NCBI GenBank assembly: GCA_963205115.1 | Contig: CAUJHV010000024.1 | Location: 1 to 64,000, forward strand | Direction: 5' to 3' | DNA length: 64,000 nucleotides | Source of the DNA: Pseudomonadota bacterium | GTDB lineage: Bacteria > Pseudomonadota > Gammaproteobacteria > Burkholderiales > Burkholderiaceae_C | Shown here: piece after piece, positions 42,949-52,287 of the stretch | How the letters are laid out: each line of letters begins with the position of its first letter | Numbering within the stretch: the stretch's first letter is position 1 | Program-made: the position numbers and the translations under genes | The notes under the pieces: model-generated | The model's database searches: none | Told to the model about the DNA's origin: nothing | What the model saw: only the letters and a program-made list of their open reading frames with translations

Positions 42949-43383
42949 CGCACCCGGCCGTTGCGGCAGCCCATCGGTGGCCAGCAGCCTGGGCGGCCGC
43001 GCGTCGCGCAGCCTGGGCGGCGTGTGGGCTGGCGTGCGCGCGCTGGGGTCATGACGCTGGCGATGATCGCACCGCGCCGGCTGACCGCCGTCTCGGGTGA
43101 CAGCCCTTCGGGCACTGCCCGAGCTGCGAACGGAGTACCCCCAAAGGCAGGGGAATTCCCCCTAAGATATCAGACCCGTAACTAATTGTTATCTCTCTGG
43201 TTCTAAAAAAAGCCTCATAAACTCAAGTTACGTGGCAACAAGTCACGAAAACAATTTCATTACGGCTCAAGTTTGAGGCCGTCGTGCCGAGGGGGGCCCT
43301 TAGCATGCCGGCGACCTGATACGGGGGGGTCGGTCGCTGGCCGCCTTCCCGGATGACAGGCGTGAGCCGACGGGAACCACTCG
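42949..43383. other. Spacer between the cyclodeaminase gene and the giant surface-protein operon
   Basis: A GC-rich half (42949-43140) carries CAGCCTGGGCGGC twice (42984-42996 and 43009-43021). An AT-rich half (43141-43300) holds the likely control elements described separately. No gene was found. Confidence 0.7.
43141..43290 (+). promoter_or_regulatory. AT-rich control region of the giant surface-protein operon
   Basis: This stretch is strongly AT-rich against a GC-rich background. It contains a perfect 12-base palindrome GGGGAATTCCCC (43150-43161), a CTAAGATAT element, and two direct copies of CTCAAGTT (43222-43229 and 43266-43273, start to start 44 bases, about four helical turns). The second copy is part of the inverted repeat CTCAAGTTTGAG. 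Multiple regulator sites and nucleoid-protein binding are likely. No confident -35/-10 pair was found. Confidence 0.55.
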
Positions 43384-46300
43384 ATGAACCGATTTCTGCG
43401 CGTGTGCGGCCGATGGGCGGCCGCTCTGCTGCTCCTGCCCAGCCTGGCGCTGGCAGCCGATCCTCAGATTGCCGAGTTTGTCGACAGCCCCGATCCCGCC
43501 GTGGCGGGGGGGCTCTACGCCTACACGATCCGCGTCGACAACGACGCCGTCGATGCGGCGGTCAACACGCGGCTGCTGGTCTCGGTGCCGCGCGGCGCCT
43601 CCTTCGTTTCTGCCTCGCCGGCCAGCGCCAATTGCGCGCCGCTGAGCGCCACGCAAGTCGCCTGCAACCTGGGCACGCTGGGCGCCAGCAAGACCGACGT
43701 GCGCATCGTCACGATGACCTGGCGCGCCACCATCCCGGGCCTGGACACCATCGATGCCACCGCGCAGGTCAGCGCGGACAACAACATCAATGTCGAGAAC
43801 GACGCCCAGACGCAACGCACGACCGTCGTGCCCGGCGCCAACCTGTCGCTGGTGATGAGCGACTCGCCCGATCCGGTGGCCACCGGCGGCAACGTCACCT
43901 ATGTCCTGACGATGACCAATCCCGGGCTGAACGACGTGGGCGACCTGACGGTCGTCAACGACCTGCCGCCCACCAGCACCTTCGTGTCGGCCACGGGTTC
44001 GGGCTGGAGCTGCTCGGCCGCAGGCAGCCGCGTGACCTGCACGCGCTTCGGGGTGCATGCCGTGGGCGCAGCCATTCCCGCCATCACCATCGTGGCGCGT
44101 GCCAACGAGCTGGTGGGCTTCATCGAAAACACCGCGACGGTCTCCACCGGCGTGGGCGGCGTGGCCGATCCGGATACCTCGGACAACACGGTCACCGCGC
44201 GCACCACGATCCTGGCCGGCGCCGATATCCAGATCGCCTCCAAGACCGTCACCTCCGCCCTGCCCGTGACGGCAGGCGGCGACGTCACCTTCGTCATCGC
44301 CCCGCGCAATGCCGGCCCGCAGGTCGCCACGTCGGTGCGCGTCGAGGACGTGCTGCCGGCCGGCTGGTCCTTCATCTCCGCCGCGGGTCCGAACTGGACC
44401 TGCCCGGCGCCTGTCGGCCAGACCGTGGCCTGCACGCGTGCCACGATGCCGGCCGGGGCCACCGACGACATCACCATCGTCGCGCGTGCGCCAGCCGCCG
44501 TGCCGGAAGGCGGCCTGACTGTCACGAACACGGCCACCATCTCTGCCAGCTCGACCGATCCGGTGGGCACCAACAACAGCGGCTCGGCCACCTTCCGCGT
44601 GCTGCGCGATGGCGCCGATCTGGGCATCGACAAGTTCAAGGTGCCCGGCCTCGTGGCGGTCGGCGGAACGCTGACGTCCACCATCACGGTCACCAACTTC
44701 GGCCCGCGCACGGCGACGGGCAACGTCCGCGTGGTGGAAGTGCTCACGCGCGAAACCTGGACGGCCGGCGCGTTTTCCGGTTCGGGCTGGTCCTGCGCGG
44801 CCTTCAGCGCCAACGTGGTGGTCTGCGACCACCCGAATGCCGGCGGCCTGGCCGTGGGCGCGGCGCTGCCGCAGCTGGTGCTGACCACGACCTCCGCTGC
44901 AGCGGGCGACAACACCAATACCGCCTGCACGTCCAATCTGCTGCCCTCCGGCGTGGTCGGTCCGACCACGACGCCGCCGACGAATACGGGCGGCGACCCC
45001 AACACCACCAACGACTGCTTCACCTCGAATTCCACCGCGACGGTCGGCAGCGCCAATCCCGATCTGGGCATCACGGCCGCGATCACCACCCCCGTGGGCG
45101 GCGACAACCAGTTGACCGCGGCCGAGGCCTCGGCCACCTTCACGGCGACCATCACCAATACCGGCGCGCCCGGCACCGGCCCGGCCGCCACGGGCGCACG
45201 GCTGGCGTACTTCATCGAGGCCTATACCGCCGGCTCCACGGTGGTCACGAGCTCGAACTTCGCGGTGCTGCCCACGAACGGCAGCACGGCCACGTTCAGC
45301 TGCACGGGCACCTTGCCCAGCGGCAGCTGCACGCAGACCGGCGGCACGTTCAACGCCGGCGACAGCGCCACGCTGAGCGTCGTGCTCACGCGTCCGATCG
45401 GCCGCACCTGGCCCGGACTGGGTGGCGCGCGCTTCATCGTCTCGGTGGCCAACGACAGGGAGGCCGATACCGTCACGGCCAACAATTCGGCACAGGCCGA
45501 GCTGTTCGTCGAGCCGATCGCCGACGTCGAGGTGACGGGCAAGACTGTCTCGCCGGGCACCACGCGTGCCGGCGAGAACGTGACCTACGTGGTCTCGTTC
45601 CGCAACAACGGACCCGACGCCGCGGACAACACGGTGCTGCGCGACGTGTTCAGTTTCTTCCAGGCCGACGGCACGACCCCGAGCCCGGCCGACCCCGGAC
45701 TGACGCTGGTCTCGATCACGCCGCCCACGGCCGTGGGCTGGGGCTGCGACCTCGCGGCCGGCGCCGTCATCACGCCGGCCGCCAATACGCTGACCTGCCA
45801 GGGCTTTCTGCCCGCCGGTCAGGCCGACACGGTGACGGTGGTCTTCCGCGTCAATTCGCAGGCCGGCAATCCGGTGCGTGTCGTCAACAACGAGGCGATC
45901 ATCTCCACCAGCGTGGTCGAGAGCCCGGATCCGGCGTCCGCCTATGTGGCGAACCCGCTGCACCCGAACACCAACAACCGCAAGTCGGCCGCGCTGCGGG
46001 TGCAGACCGACCAGATCGATCTGCTGGTCAATCGCTCCGACGTCAACCCGCCGGCCGCGGTCGACCCGGTGGCCTACATCCCGGGCAACACCTTCATCAA
46101 TCACAGCGTGCGTGTCACGAGCAACGGGCCGTCCTTCGGCACCAACGTGCGCATCACCGAGACGATGACGCCGCCCCCGGGCAAGCGCATCCGCTTCGTC
46201 TGCGACACCGACGGCTTCGGCAGCGCCACCTGCAACGCCGACCAGCTGTGCAGCGTGCGCAACGAAATCTCCGTGGCCGGCACGGCGTTGTCCTTCAGCT

Positions 46301-49300
46301 GCCAGGTGCCCGTGGGCAACGCCACGACGGGCCTGGGCAAGGGTGAGCTGGTCACCGGCCAATCCAAGGACATCTTCCTGCGCTACGAGGTGCTGGACCA
46401 ACCGCCGTCCGCCGGCGACGTCTTCGTGGGCACCGCCACGGTCGCCTCCGACCAGACCGACACCTTCCTGAACAACAACACGATCACCGAGCGCACGACG
46501 ACGCGCCAGCGCGTGGACATCCGCGTGACCAAGACGCCCAGCGTGGCCACGGTCAACCTGCGCCAGCCCTTCACGTGGACGATCACCGTGACCAACAACG
46601 GTCCCGGCGACGCCGCGCTGATCGACCTGACCGACACCCTGCCGTCCGGCGTGGTGGTCACCGGTCCGATCACCTGGACACGCACGCTGCCCGCGGGCAG
46701 CGGCAGCTGCACACAGAGTGGCGCCAGCATCAACTGCCTGATGGGATCGCTCACCGCCTCCGGCGTGTCGACCATCACGCTGCCGGTGCGCATCGACAGC
46801 ATGCCCACGGGCGGCTCGGTGACGAATACCGCGACGGTGGACGTCAGCGCCTCCAAGCTGGGCGCGGACGACTTCCCCGGCGGCAACCACACGGCCACCT
46901 CCACGGTGCCGGTGGTGCGTGCCTCGCTGGCGGGCACGGTCTTCGAGGACCGTGACGTTGCCGGCGCCAACGCCGGCACGCCGCAAGCGGCCGCGGGCGA
47001 GCCGCGCATTGCGGGCGTGAGCGTGCGCCTGACGGGCACGGACCTGTACGGCAATGCCGTGGACCGCAGCACGACGACCGACGCCAGCGGCAACTACATC
47101 TTCACCGACCTGTCGCCCTCCAACGCAGCAGGTTATGCACTCAGCGAGACCCAGCCCACCGGCTTCCTGAATGGCCCGGTGGATCCGCCGACGGCCGGCG
47201 GCAGCCAGCCCAGCCTGGGCGGCACCTATGCGCGCGGCGGTGTCGCGGGCAATTCCAGCTACACCGCCATCCCGGTGGCGTCCGGCGTGGACGGTGTGAA
47301 CTACAACTTCCCCGAGGCGCTGTCCACCAGCATCAGCGGCACGGTCTACATCGACCGCAATGCCAATGTGACGATGGAGCCCGTGCCCACCGACGGCCGC
47401 CTGGCCGGCGTGACACTCACGCTGTATGCGGGCACCGCCTGCAGCGGCACGCCGGTGGCCACGACCACCTCCGATGCCAGCGGCGCGTATGTCTTCCAGT
47501 CGCTGACGGCGGGCCTGACCTACACGGTGTGCGAGACGCAACCGACGGGTTATCTGGACGGCGGCGTCAACCCAGGCACCAGCGGCAGCAGCCCCGCAGC
47601 CAACGCCATCACCATCACCGCGCTGCCTGCCGGCGGATCGAGCAACAACCTCTTCGCCGAGCGCGCGGCAGCGGTCGCCGGCCGGGTCTTCCTGGATGCG
47701 GAAAACGACGGCAACGTCGGTGCATCCGATACCGGCATTCCCGGCGTGGTGGTCACCCTCAGCGGCACGGATGTCACCGGCGCGGCGGTCAGCCGCACGG
47801 CGACCACCGATGCCAGCGGCAACTTCCGCTTCGACGACCTGGTGGCCTCCGGTCCCGGCGGCTACGTGCTGACCGAACAGACGGCGCAGCCCGTCGTGGC
47901 AGCTACCACCACGCTCAACGGGCGCACGGTGGCGGGCACCATCGGTGGCACCCCCACCGGCGCGGGCACGGCGGCGACGACCGTTCCCAGCGTGATCAGC
48001 GGCATCGTGCTGCCGGCCGGCGGCCTGTCCATCGACAACCGCTTCGGCGAGATCCTGCCGGTGAGCCTGCGCGGCCTGGTCTTCAGCGATCCGGACAACA
48101 ACGGCGTGCAGAACCTGCCTGCCGATGTCGGCCTGTCGGGCGTGACGATCACGCTCAGCGGCACCGACGACAACGGCGCTGCGGTCAGCCGCACGACTGC
48201 CACCACGGCCGATGGCAGCTTCGCCTTCGCCGACCTGCGTCCCGGCACCTACACGCTCACCGAGCCGACGCAGCCGGTCAACACCGGCAACGGCCAGACC
48301 ATTCCCGGCTCCGCCGGGGGCACGGCCACGCCGGTGGGCACCACGCCCAGCGTGATCAGCGGCATCGTGCTCAATGTGCCGGGAACGGTCTCCAGCGCCA
48401 ACCTGTTCGCCGAAATTCCGAATACCGCCGCGATCTCCGGCCGGGTCTGGCTGGATGCCGACAACGACGGCCTCGTCGGCCCGGCGGAGACGCTGCTGCC
48501 CGGCGTGACGCTTCAATTGAGCGGCACCTCGACCACCGGTGCGGCCGTGTCCTTGACGACCACGACCGGCACCGACGGCAGCTACGCCTTCAATGCACTG
48601 CCCCCGGGCACCTACACGGTGACCGAACCGACGCAGCCGGCGAATACGCTCAGCGGCCGCACGGTCGCGGGCAGCGCCGGCGGCACGGCATCGACGCCGG
48701 CCGTCGCCCCCAGCACCATCGCCAACGTGGTGCTGGCCGCCACGCAGATCGCGGTGAACTACAACTTCGGCGAGATCCCGGCGGCGCAGATCGGCGGCCG
48801 GGTCTGGTCCGATGCGAACAACAACGGCGTTGTCGACACCGGCGAGACCGGACTGGCGGGCGTGGCGCTCACCCTGAGCGGAACGAACGACCTCGGCCAG
48901 AGCGTGACGCTGGCCGCCACCACCGGCGCCGACGGCAGCTATGCCTTCACCGGCCTGCGCCCGGGCACCTACACGGTGACCGAGCCGAACCAGCCCAGCG
49001 GCACCTTCAACGGCCAGACCCTGGCCGGCAGCACCGGCGGCACGCCCACGGGCGTGGCCACCGTGCCCAGCGCCATCGCCAGCATCGTGCTGACGGCGGG
49101 CCAGGGCTCGACGGCCAACAACTTCGGCGAGATCCCGGCCGCGCAACTCGCCGGCCGCGTCTGGCTGGACGCCAACAACAACGGCGTGGTCGATGCGTCC
49201 GAAGCGGGCATTGCCGGCGTGACGCTGAACCTGGCGGGCACCAACGACTTGGGCGCGGCGGTCACGGCCACGACCGTGACGGCGGCCGACGGCACCTATG

Positions 49301-52287
49301 CGTTCACCAATCTGCGTCCGGGCACCTACACGGTGACCGAGCCGACGCAGCCGGCCAATACGCTGAACGGGCGCACGGTGCCCGGCACCGGTGGCGGCAC
49401 GGCCACGGCGGTGTCGACCACGCCCAGCGTGATCGCCGGCATCGTCGTGACGGGCGGCCAGACGGCCGGCGCGAACAACTTCGGCGAGATCACCGCGGCG
49501 CAGCTCTCTGGCCGCGTCTGGGCCGACCTCGACAACGACGGCATCATCGATGCCACCGAAAGCGGCCTGGCCGGCGTGACCCTGCTGCTGACCGGCGTCG
49601 ACGACCTGGGCACCTCGATCAACCAGAACGTGGTGACCGGCGCCGACGGGCGCTACAACTTCACCAACCTGCGTCCCGGCACCTACCAGGTCGCCGAGCC
49701 CGCGCAGCCGGAAGGCACCGCCAACGGCATCACCGTGGCCGGCAGTTCGGGCGGCACCGCCACCACGGTGGCGACCACGCCGTCGTCGATCTCCGGTGTC
49801 GTGCTGACGGTGGGCGCGACGGCCACCGACTACAACTTCGGCGAGGTGCCCAACTCCGCCGATCTGATGGTCAGCAAGACGCACACCAAGGCGACCCTGA
49901 CGGTCGGCTTCACCGGCAGCTACCGCATCACGGTGCGCAATGCCGGCTCGCTGGCCACCGCGGGCAGCTACACGGTCAGCGACCGCCTGCCCACCGGCCT
50001 GACGCTGGCTTCTGCGCCGACCGGCAACGGCTGGACCTGCACGGGCGCGGTCGGGGCGAGCAGCTTCGCCTGCACGTCCTCTGCCGTGATCGCGGCTGGC
50101 GCCACGGGTGCCGAAGCGATCACCGCGGTGGTCAACGTCGGCGCCGCCGCGCAGCCGGTCTCGCCGGTGAACAACGCAGTGATGATCGAAGGCGGCGGCG
50201 AAACCGCGTCGCGCGGCCCCAGCGCCATCGAACGCGACCTGTTCCTGAACAACCCGGCGGCGCTGCCGGTGTGTACCGCGGCGATCGCGCACAACGTGTG
50301 CCGCGACCCGACGCCGGTGCAACTGGCGGCCAGCGTCTCGGGCACGGTGTGGACCGACACCGGCGCCTCGCTGCACGTGCTGGACAGCGCCGACCGGCGC
50401 ATGGCGGGCTGGCTGGTGGAGGTCGTCGACCCGACCACCGGCAGCGTGCTGGCGCGCGCCACCACGGCCACGAACGGCAGCTACCGCGTCGGCGGCCTGG
50501 AGCCGGGCGTGCCGATGGCCGTGCGCTTCCGCGAGCCGAGTTCCGGTGTGGTCTACGGCTACCCGGTCAACGGCGAAGCGGGTCCGGAGACCTCCGGCGC
50601 GCGCTGCGTGAGCGGCACGCCGGCAGCAGGCACGGCGAGCTCCTGCGTCGAGCGCGCCCCCAACCCGCAGCTGGTCGTGGTGCTGGCCGCGGGTACCGAT
50701 CTGCCGCAGCAGAGCCTGCCGATCGATCCCAGCGGCGTGGTCTACGACTCGGTCACGCGTGCATCGGTGGCCGGCTCGGTGGTCACGATGGCACCCAGCG
50801 GCGCCTGCGCCGGCTGGAACCCCGCGACCTCGGTCGTGGCGGCCACGCTCGGCGGCTACAGCGTCTCGGGTGACCGCATCTCGATGACCACGGGTCCGGA
50901 CGGCTTCTACCAGTTCCTGCTGGCACCGGCCGCCCCGGCGAGCTGCACCTTCGCGCTGAGCGTCACCCCGCCCAGCACCTACAGCTTCGCCTCGACGGCC
51001 ATCCCGCCGACGGCCGGACCGCTGGTGCCCCCGGGCGCCGCGGGCTCGGTCTACGCGGTGCAGCCGCAGGCCGGCGCCCCGACCGGCACGTCCGCGACGG
51101 CGACCGCCTACTACCTGCTGGTCACCACCGGCTCGGCCGGCGCGAACGTGGTGCACAACCACATCCCGCTGGACCCGACCACGCCGGGCAGCACCGTGCT
51201 GCGCAAGACGGGTGACCGCTCGGTGGCCGAAATCGGCGACAGCGTGCGCTACACGCTGACGCTGAACCTGGTGTCCGGTGCGCGTGCGGCGCAGAACACG
51301 GTCGTCGACCGCCTGCCGGCGGGCTTCACCTACATCGCGGGCACGGCCTCGGTCAACGGCGTACCGATCGCCGATCCGGCCGGCGGTGTGGGCCCGACGC
51401 TGGCCTTCAACCTCGGCGCGATGCCGGTGACCAACCAGCTCGAGCTGCGCTACCGCGTACGCGTCGGTGTCGGTGCCCAGCAGGGCGACGGCATCAACCG
51501 CGCGCAATCGCACGCCTGCGGCATCCCCGCCGGCTGTGTGACGGCGGGCTTCACGCCGGTGCCTTCGGCCGTGGCCAGCAACCCCGCCGAATACCGCGTG
51601 CGGGTGTTGGGCGGCGTCTTCACCACCGACGCCTGCGTGCTGGGCAAGATCTTTGTGGACTGCAACAACAACCACGTGCAGGACCCTGAAGAGCTGGGCA
51701 TCCCGGGCGTGCGCCTGGTGCTGTCCGACGGCACGGTGCTGATCTCGGATTCCGAGGGCAAGTACAGCCAGTGCGGGCTGCCGCCGCGCAGCCACGTGAT
51801 GCGGGTCGATCCCGGCACGCTGCCGCGCGGCTCGCGCCTGACGACCTCGAGCAACCGCAACCTCGGCGATGCGGGCAGCCTGTGGCTCGATTTGAAGAAC
51901 GGCGAACTGCACCGCGCCGACTTCATCGAGGGCAGCTGCAACAACTCGGTGATCGAGCAGGTCAAGGCGCGCCGCGCGCAAGGCGAGGTACGCAGCGTGG
52001 AAACCGAGAAGAAGGGCGGTCCGGCGCTGCGCTTCGACAGCAAGGCCCACCAGCTCGACACCCTGCGCTCGCCGCAGCAGGGCACGGACGGCGCCAACCA
52101 GCAGGCGCCCAAGCCCCGGCCCCTGACGCCCGTGCCGCCGACGCCCTCCAAGGACGAAACGAACGTGCCTACGCCCGATCTGCCGATGAACCAGCCACCG
52201 CCACGCGGGCGCGAGTCGGGCCAGCCGCCCGACAGCGCCAACACCACCGGTGCGTCCACGAACGGAGGTTCGAATGGCACGCGCTGA
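43384..52287 (+). CDS. Giant secreted DUF11/SdrD-B modular surface protein
   Basis: A 2,967-residue exported protein. The Sec signal is residues 1-24 (RWAAALLLLPSLALA). Residues about 25-1175 are DUF11-type modules (DLGIDKFKVPGLV, ADIQIASKTVTSALPVTAGGD, VTKTPSVATVNLRQPFTWTIT). Residues about 1180-2158 are SdrD-B/Cna-B type modules, many starting GRVWLDANNNG and ending YTVTEP(T/N)QP; further DUF11 and SdrD-B modules run to about 2850. The Asp/Asn loops resemble Ca2+-binding sites. The C-terminus is a Pro-rich tail with no sortase motif, GlyGly-CTERM or PEP-CTERM seen. It is first of three overlapping genes whose products look like its outer-membrane partners. Adhesin, sheath or fibre function is inferred. 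Confidence 0.88.
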   Translation: MNRFLRVCGRWAAALLLLPSLALAADPQIAEFVDSPDPAVAGGLYAYTIRVDNDAVDAAVNTRLLVSVPRGASFVSASPASANCAPLSATQVACNLGTLGASKTDVRIVTMTWRATIPGLDTIDATAQVSADNNINVENDAQTQRTTVVPGANLSLVMSDSPDPVATGGNVTYVLTMTNPGLNDVGDLTVVNDLPPTSTFVSATGSGWSCSAAGSRVTCTRFGVHAVGAAIPAITIVARANELVGFIENTATVSTGVGGVADPDTSDNTVTARTTILAGADIQIASKTVTSALPVTAGGDVTFVIAPRNAGPQVATSVRVEDVLPAGWSFISAAGPNWTCPAPVGQTVACTRATMPAGATDDITIVARAPAAVPEGGLTVTNTATISASSTDPVGTNNSGSATFRVLRDGADLGIDKFKVPGLVAVGGTLTSTITVTNFGPRTATGNVRVVEVLTRETWTAGAFSGSGWSCAAFSANVVVCDHPNAGGLAVGAALPQLVLTTTSAAAGDNTNTACTSNLLPSGVVGPTTTPPTNTGGDPNTTNDCFTSNSTATVGSANPDLGITAAITTPVGGDNQLTAAEASATFTATITNTGAPGTGPAATGARLAYFIEAYTAGSTVVTSSNFAVLPTNGSTATFSCTGTLPSGSCTQTGGTFNAGDSATLSVVLTRPIGRTWPGLGGARFIVSVANDREADTVTANNSAQAELFVEPIADVEVTGKTVSPGTTRAGENVTYVVSFRNNGPDAADNTVLRDVFSFFQADGTTPSPADPGLTLVSITPPTAVGWGCDLAAGAVITPAANTLTCQGFLPAGQADTVTVVFRVNSQAGNPVRVVNNEAIISTSVVESPDPASAYVANPLHPNTNNRKSAALRVQTDQIDLLVNRSDVNPPAAVDPVAYIPGNTFINHSVRVTSNGPSFGTNVRITETMTPPPGKRIRFVCDTDGFGSATCNADQLCSVRNEISVAGTALSFSCQVPVGNATTGLGKGELVTGQSKDIFLRYEVLDQPPSAGDVFVGTATVASDQTDTFLNNNTITERTTTRQRVDIRVTKTPSVATVNLRQPFTWTITVTNNGPGDAALIDLTDTLPSGVVVTGPITWTRTLPAGSGSCTQSGASINCLMGSLTASGVSTITLPVRIDSMPTGGSVTNTATVDVSASKLGADDFPGGNHTATSTVPVVRASLAGTVFEDRDVAGANAGTPQAAAGEPRIAGVSVRLTGTDLYGNAVDRSTTTDASGNYIFTDLSPSNAAGYALSETQPTGFLNGPVDPPTAGGSQPSLGGTYARGGVAGNSSYTAIPVASGVDGVNYNFPEALSTSISGTVYIDRNANVTMEPVPTDGRLAGVTLTLYAGTACSGTPVATTTSDASGAYVFQSLTAGLTYTVCETQPTGYLDGGVNPGTSGSSPAANAITITALPAGGSSNNLFAERAAAVAGRVFLDAENDGNVGASDTGIPGVVVTLSGTDVTGAAVSRTATTDASGNFRFDDLVASGPGGYVLTEQTAQPVVAATTTLNGRTVAGTIGGTPTGAGTAATTVPSVISGIVLPAGGLSIDNRFGEILPVSLRGLVFSDPDNNGVQNLPADVGLSGVTITLSGTDDNGAAVSRTTATTADGSFAFADLRPGTYTLTEPTQPVNTGNGQTIPGSAGGTATPVGTTPSVISGIVLNVPGTVSSANLFAEIPNTAAISGRVWLDADNDGLVGPAETLLPGVTLQLSGTSTTGAAVSLTTTTGTDGSYAFNALPPGTYTVTEPTQPANTLSGRTVAGSAGGTASTPAVAPSTIANVVLAATQIAVNYNFGEIPAAQIGGRVWSDANNNGVVDTGETGLAGVALTLSGTNDLGQSVTLAATTGADGSYAFTGLRPGTYTVTEPNQPSGTFNGQTLAGSTGGTPTGVATVPSAIASIVLTAGQGSTANNFGEIPAAQLAGRVWLDANNNGVVDASEAGIAGVTLNLAGTNDLGAAVTATTVTAADGTYAFTNLRPGTYTVTEPTQPANTLNGRTVPGTGGGTATAVSTTPSVIAGIVVTGGQTAGANNFGEITAAQLSGRVWADLDNDGIIDATESGLAGVTLLLTGVDDLGTSINQNVVTGADGRYNFTNLRPGTYQVAEPAQPEGTANGITVAGSSGGTATTVATTPSSISGVVLTVGATATDYNFGEVPNSADLMVSKTHTKATLTVGFTGSYRITVRNAGSLATAGSYTVSDRLPTGLTLASAPTGNGWTCTGAVGASSFACTSSAVIAAGATGAEAITAVVNVGAAAQPVSPVNNAVMIEGGGETASRGPSAIERDLFLNNPAALPVCTAAIAHNVCRDPTPVQLAASVSGTVWTDTGASLHVLDSADRRMAGWLVEVVDPTTGSVLARATTATNGSYRVGGLEPGVPMAVRFREPSSGVVYGYPVNGEAGPETSGARCVSGTPAAGTASSCVERAPNPQLVVVLAAGTDLPQQSLPIDPSGVVYDSVTRASVAGSVVTMAPSGACAGWNPATSVVAATLGGYSVSGDRISMTTGPDGFYQFLLAPAAPASCTFALSVTPPSTYSFASTAIPPTAGPLVPPGAAGSVYAVQPQAGAPTGTSATATAYYLLVTTGSAGANVVHNHIPLDPTTPGSTVLRKTGDRSVAEIGDSVRYTLTLNLVSGARAAQNTVVDRLPAGFTYIAGTASVNGVPIADPAGGVGPTLAFNLGAMPVTNQLELRYRVRVGVGAQQGDGINRAQSHACGIPAGCVTAGFTPVPSAVASNPAEYRVRVLGGVFTTDACVLGKIFVDCNNNHVQDPEELGIPGVRLVLSDGTVLISDSEGKYSQCGLPPRSHVMRVDPGTLPRGSRLTTSSNRNLGDAGSLWLDLKNGELHRADFIEGSCNNSVIEQVKARRAQGEVRSVETEKKGGPALRFDSKAHQLDTLRSPQQGTDGANQQAPKPRPLTPVPPTPSKDETNVPTPDLPMNQPPPRGRESGQPPDSANTTGASTNGGSNGTR
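48433..49860 (+). repeat. Four tandem 357-base SdrD-B-type repeats
   Basis: Repeat starts at 48433, 48790, 49147 and 49504 are each exactly 357 bases (119 codons) apart. Each encodes a unit with (I/L)(S/G/A)GRVW, an Asx-rich loop such as DANNNGVVD, RPGTYTVTEP, then a GT-rich segment and NFGE. More divergent units precede at 48064 and 47674. This is a recent in-frame amplification. Confidence 0.9.
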
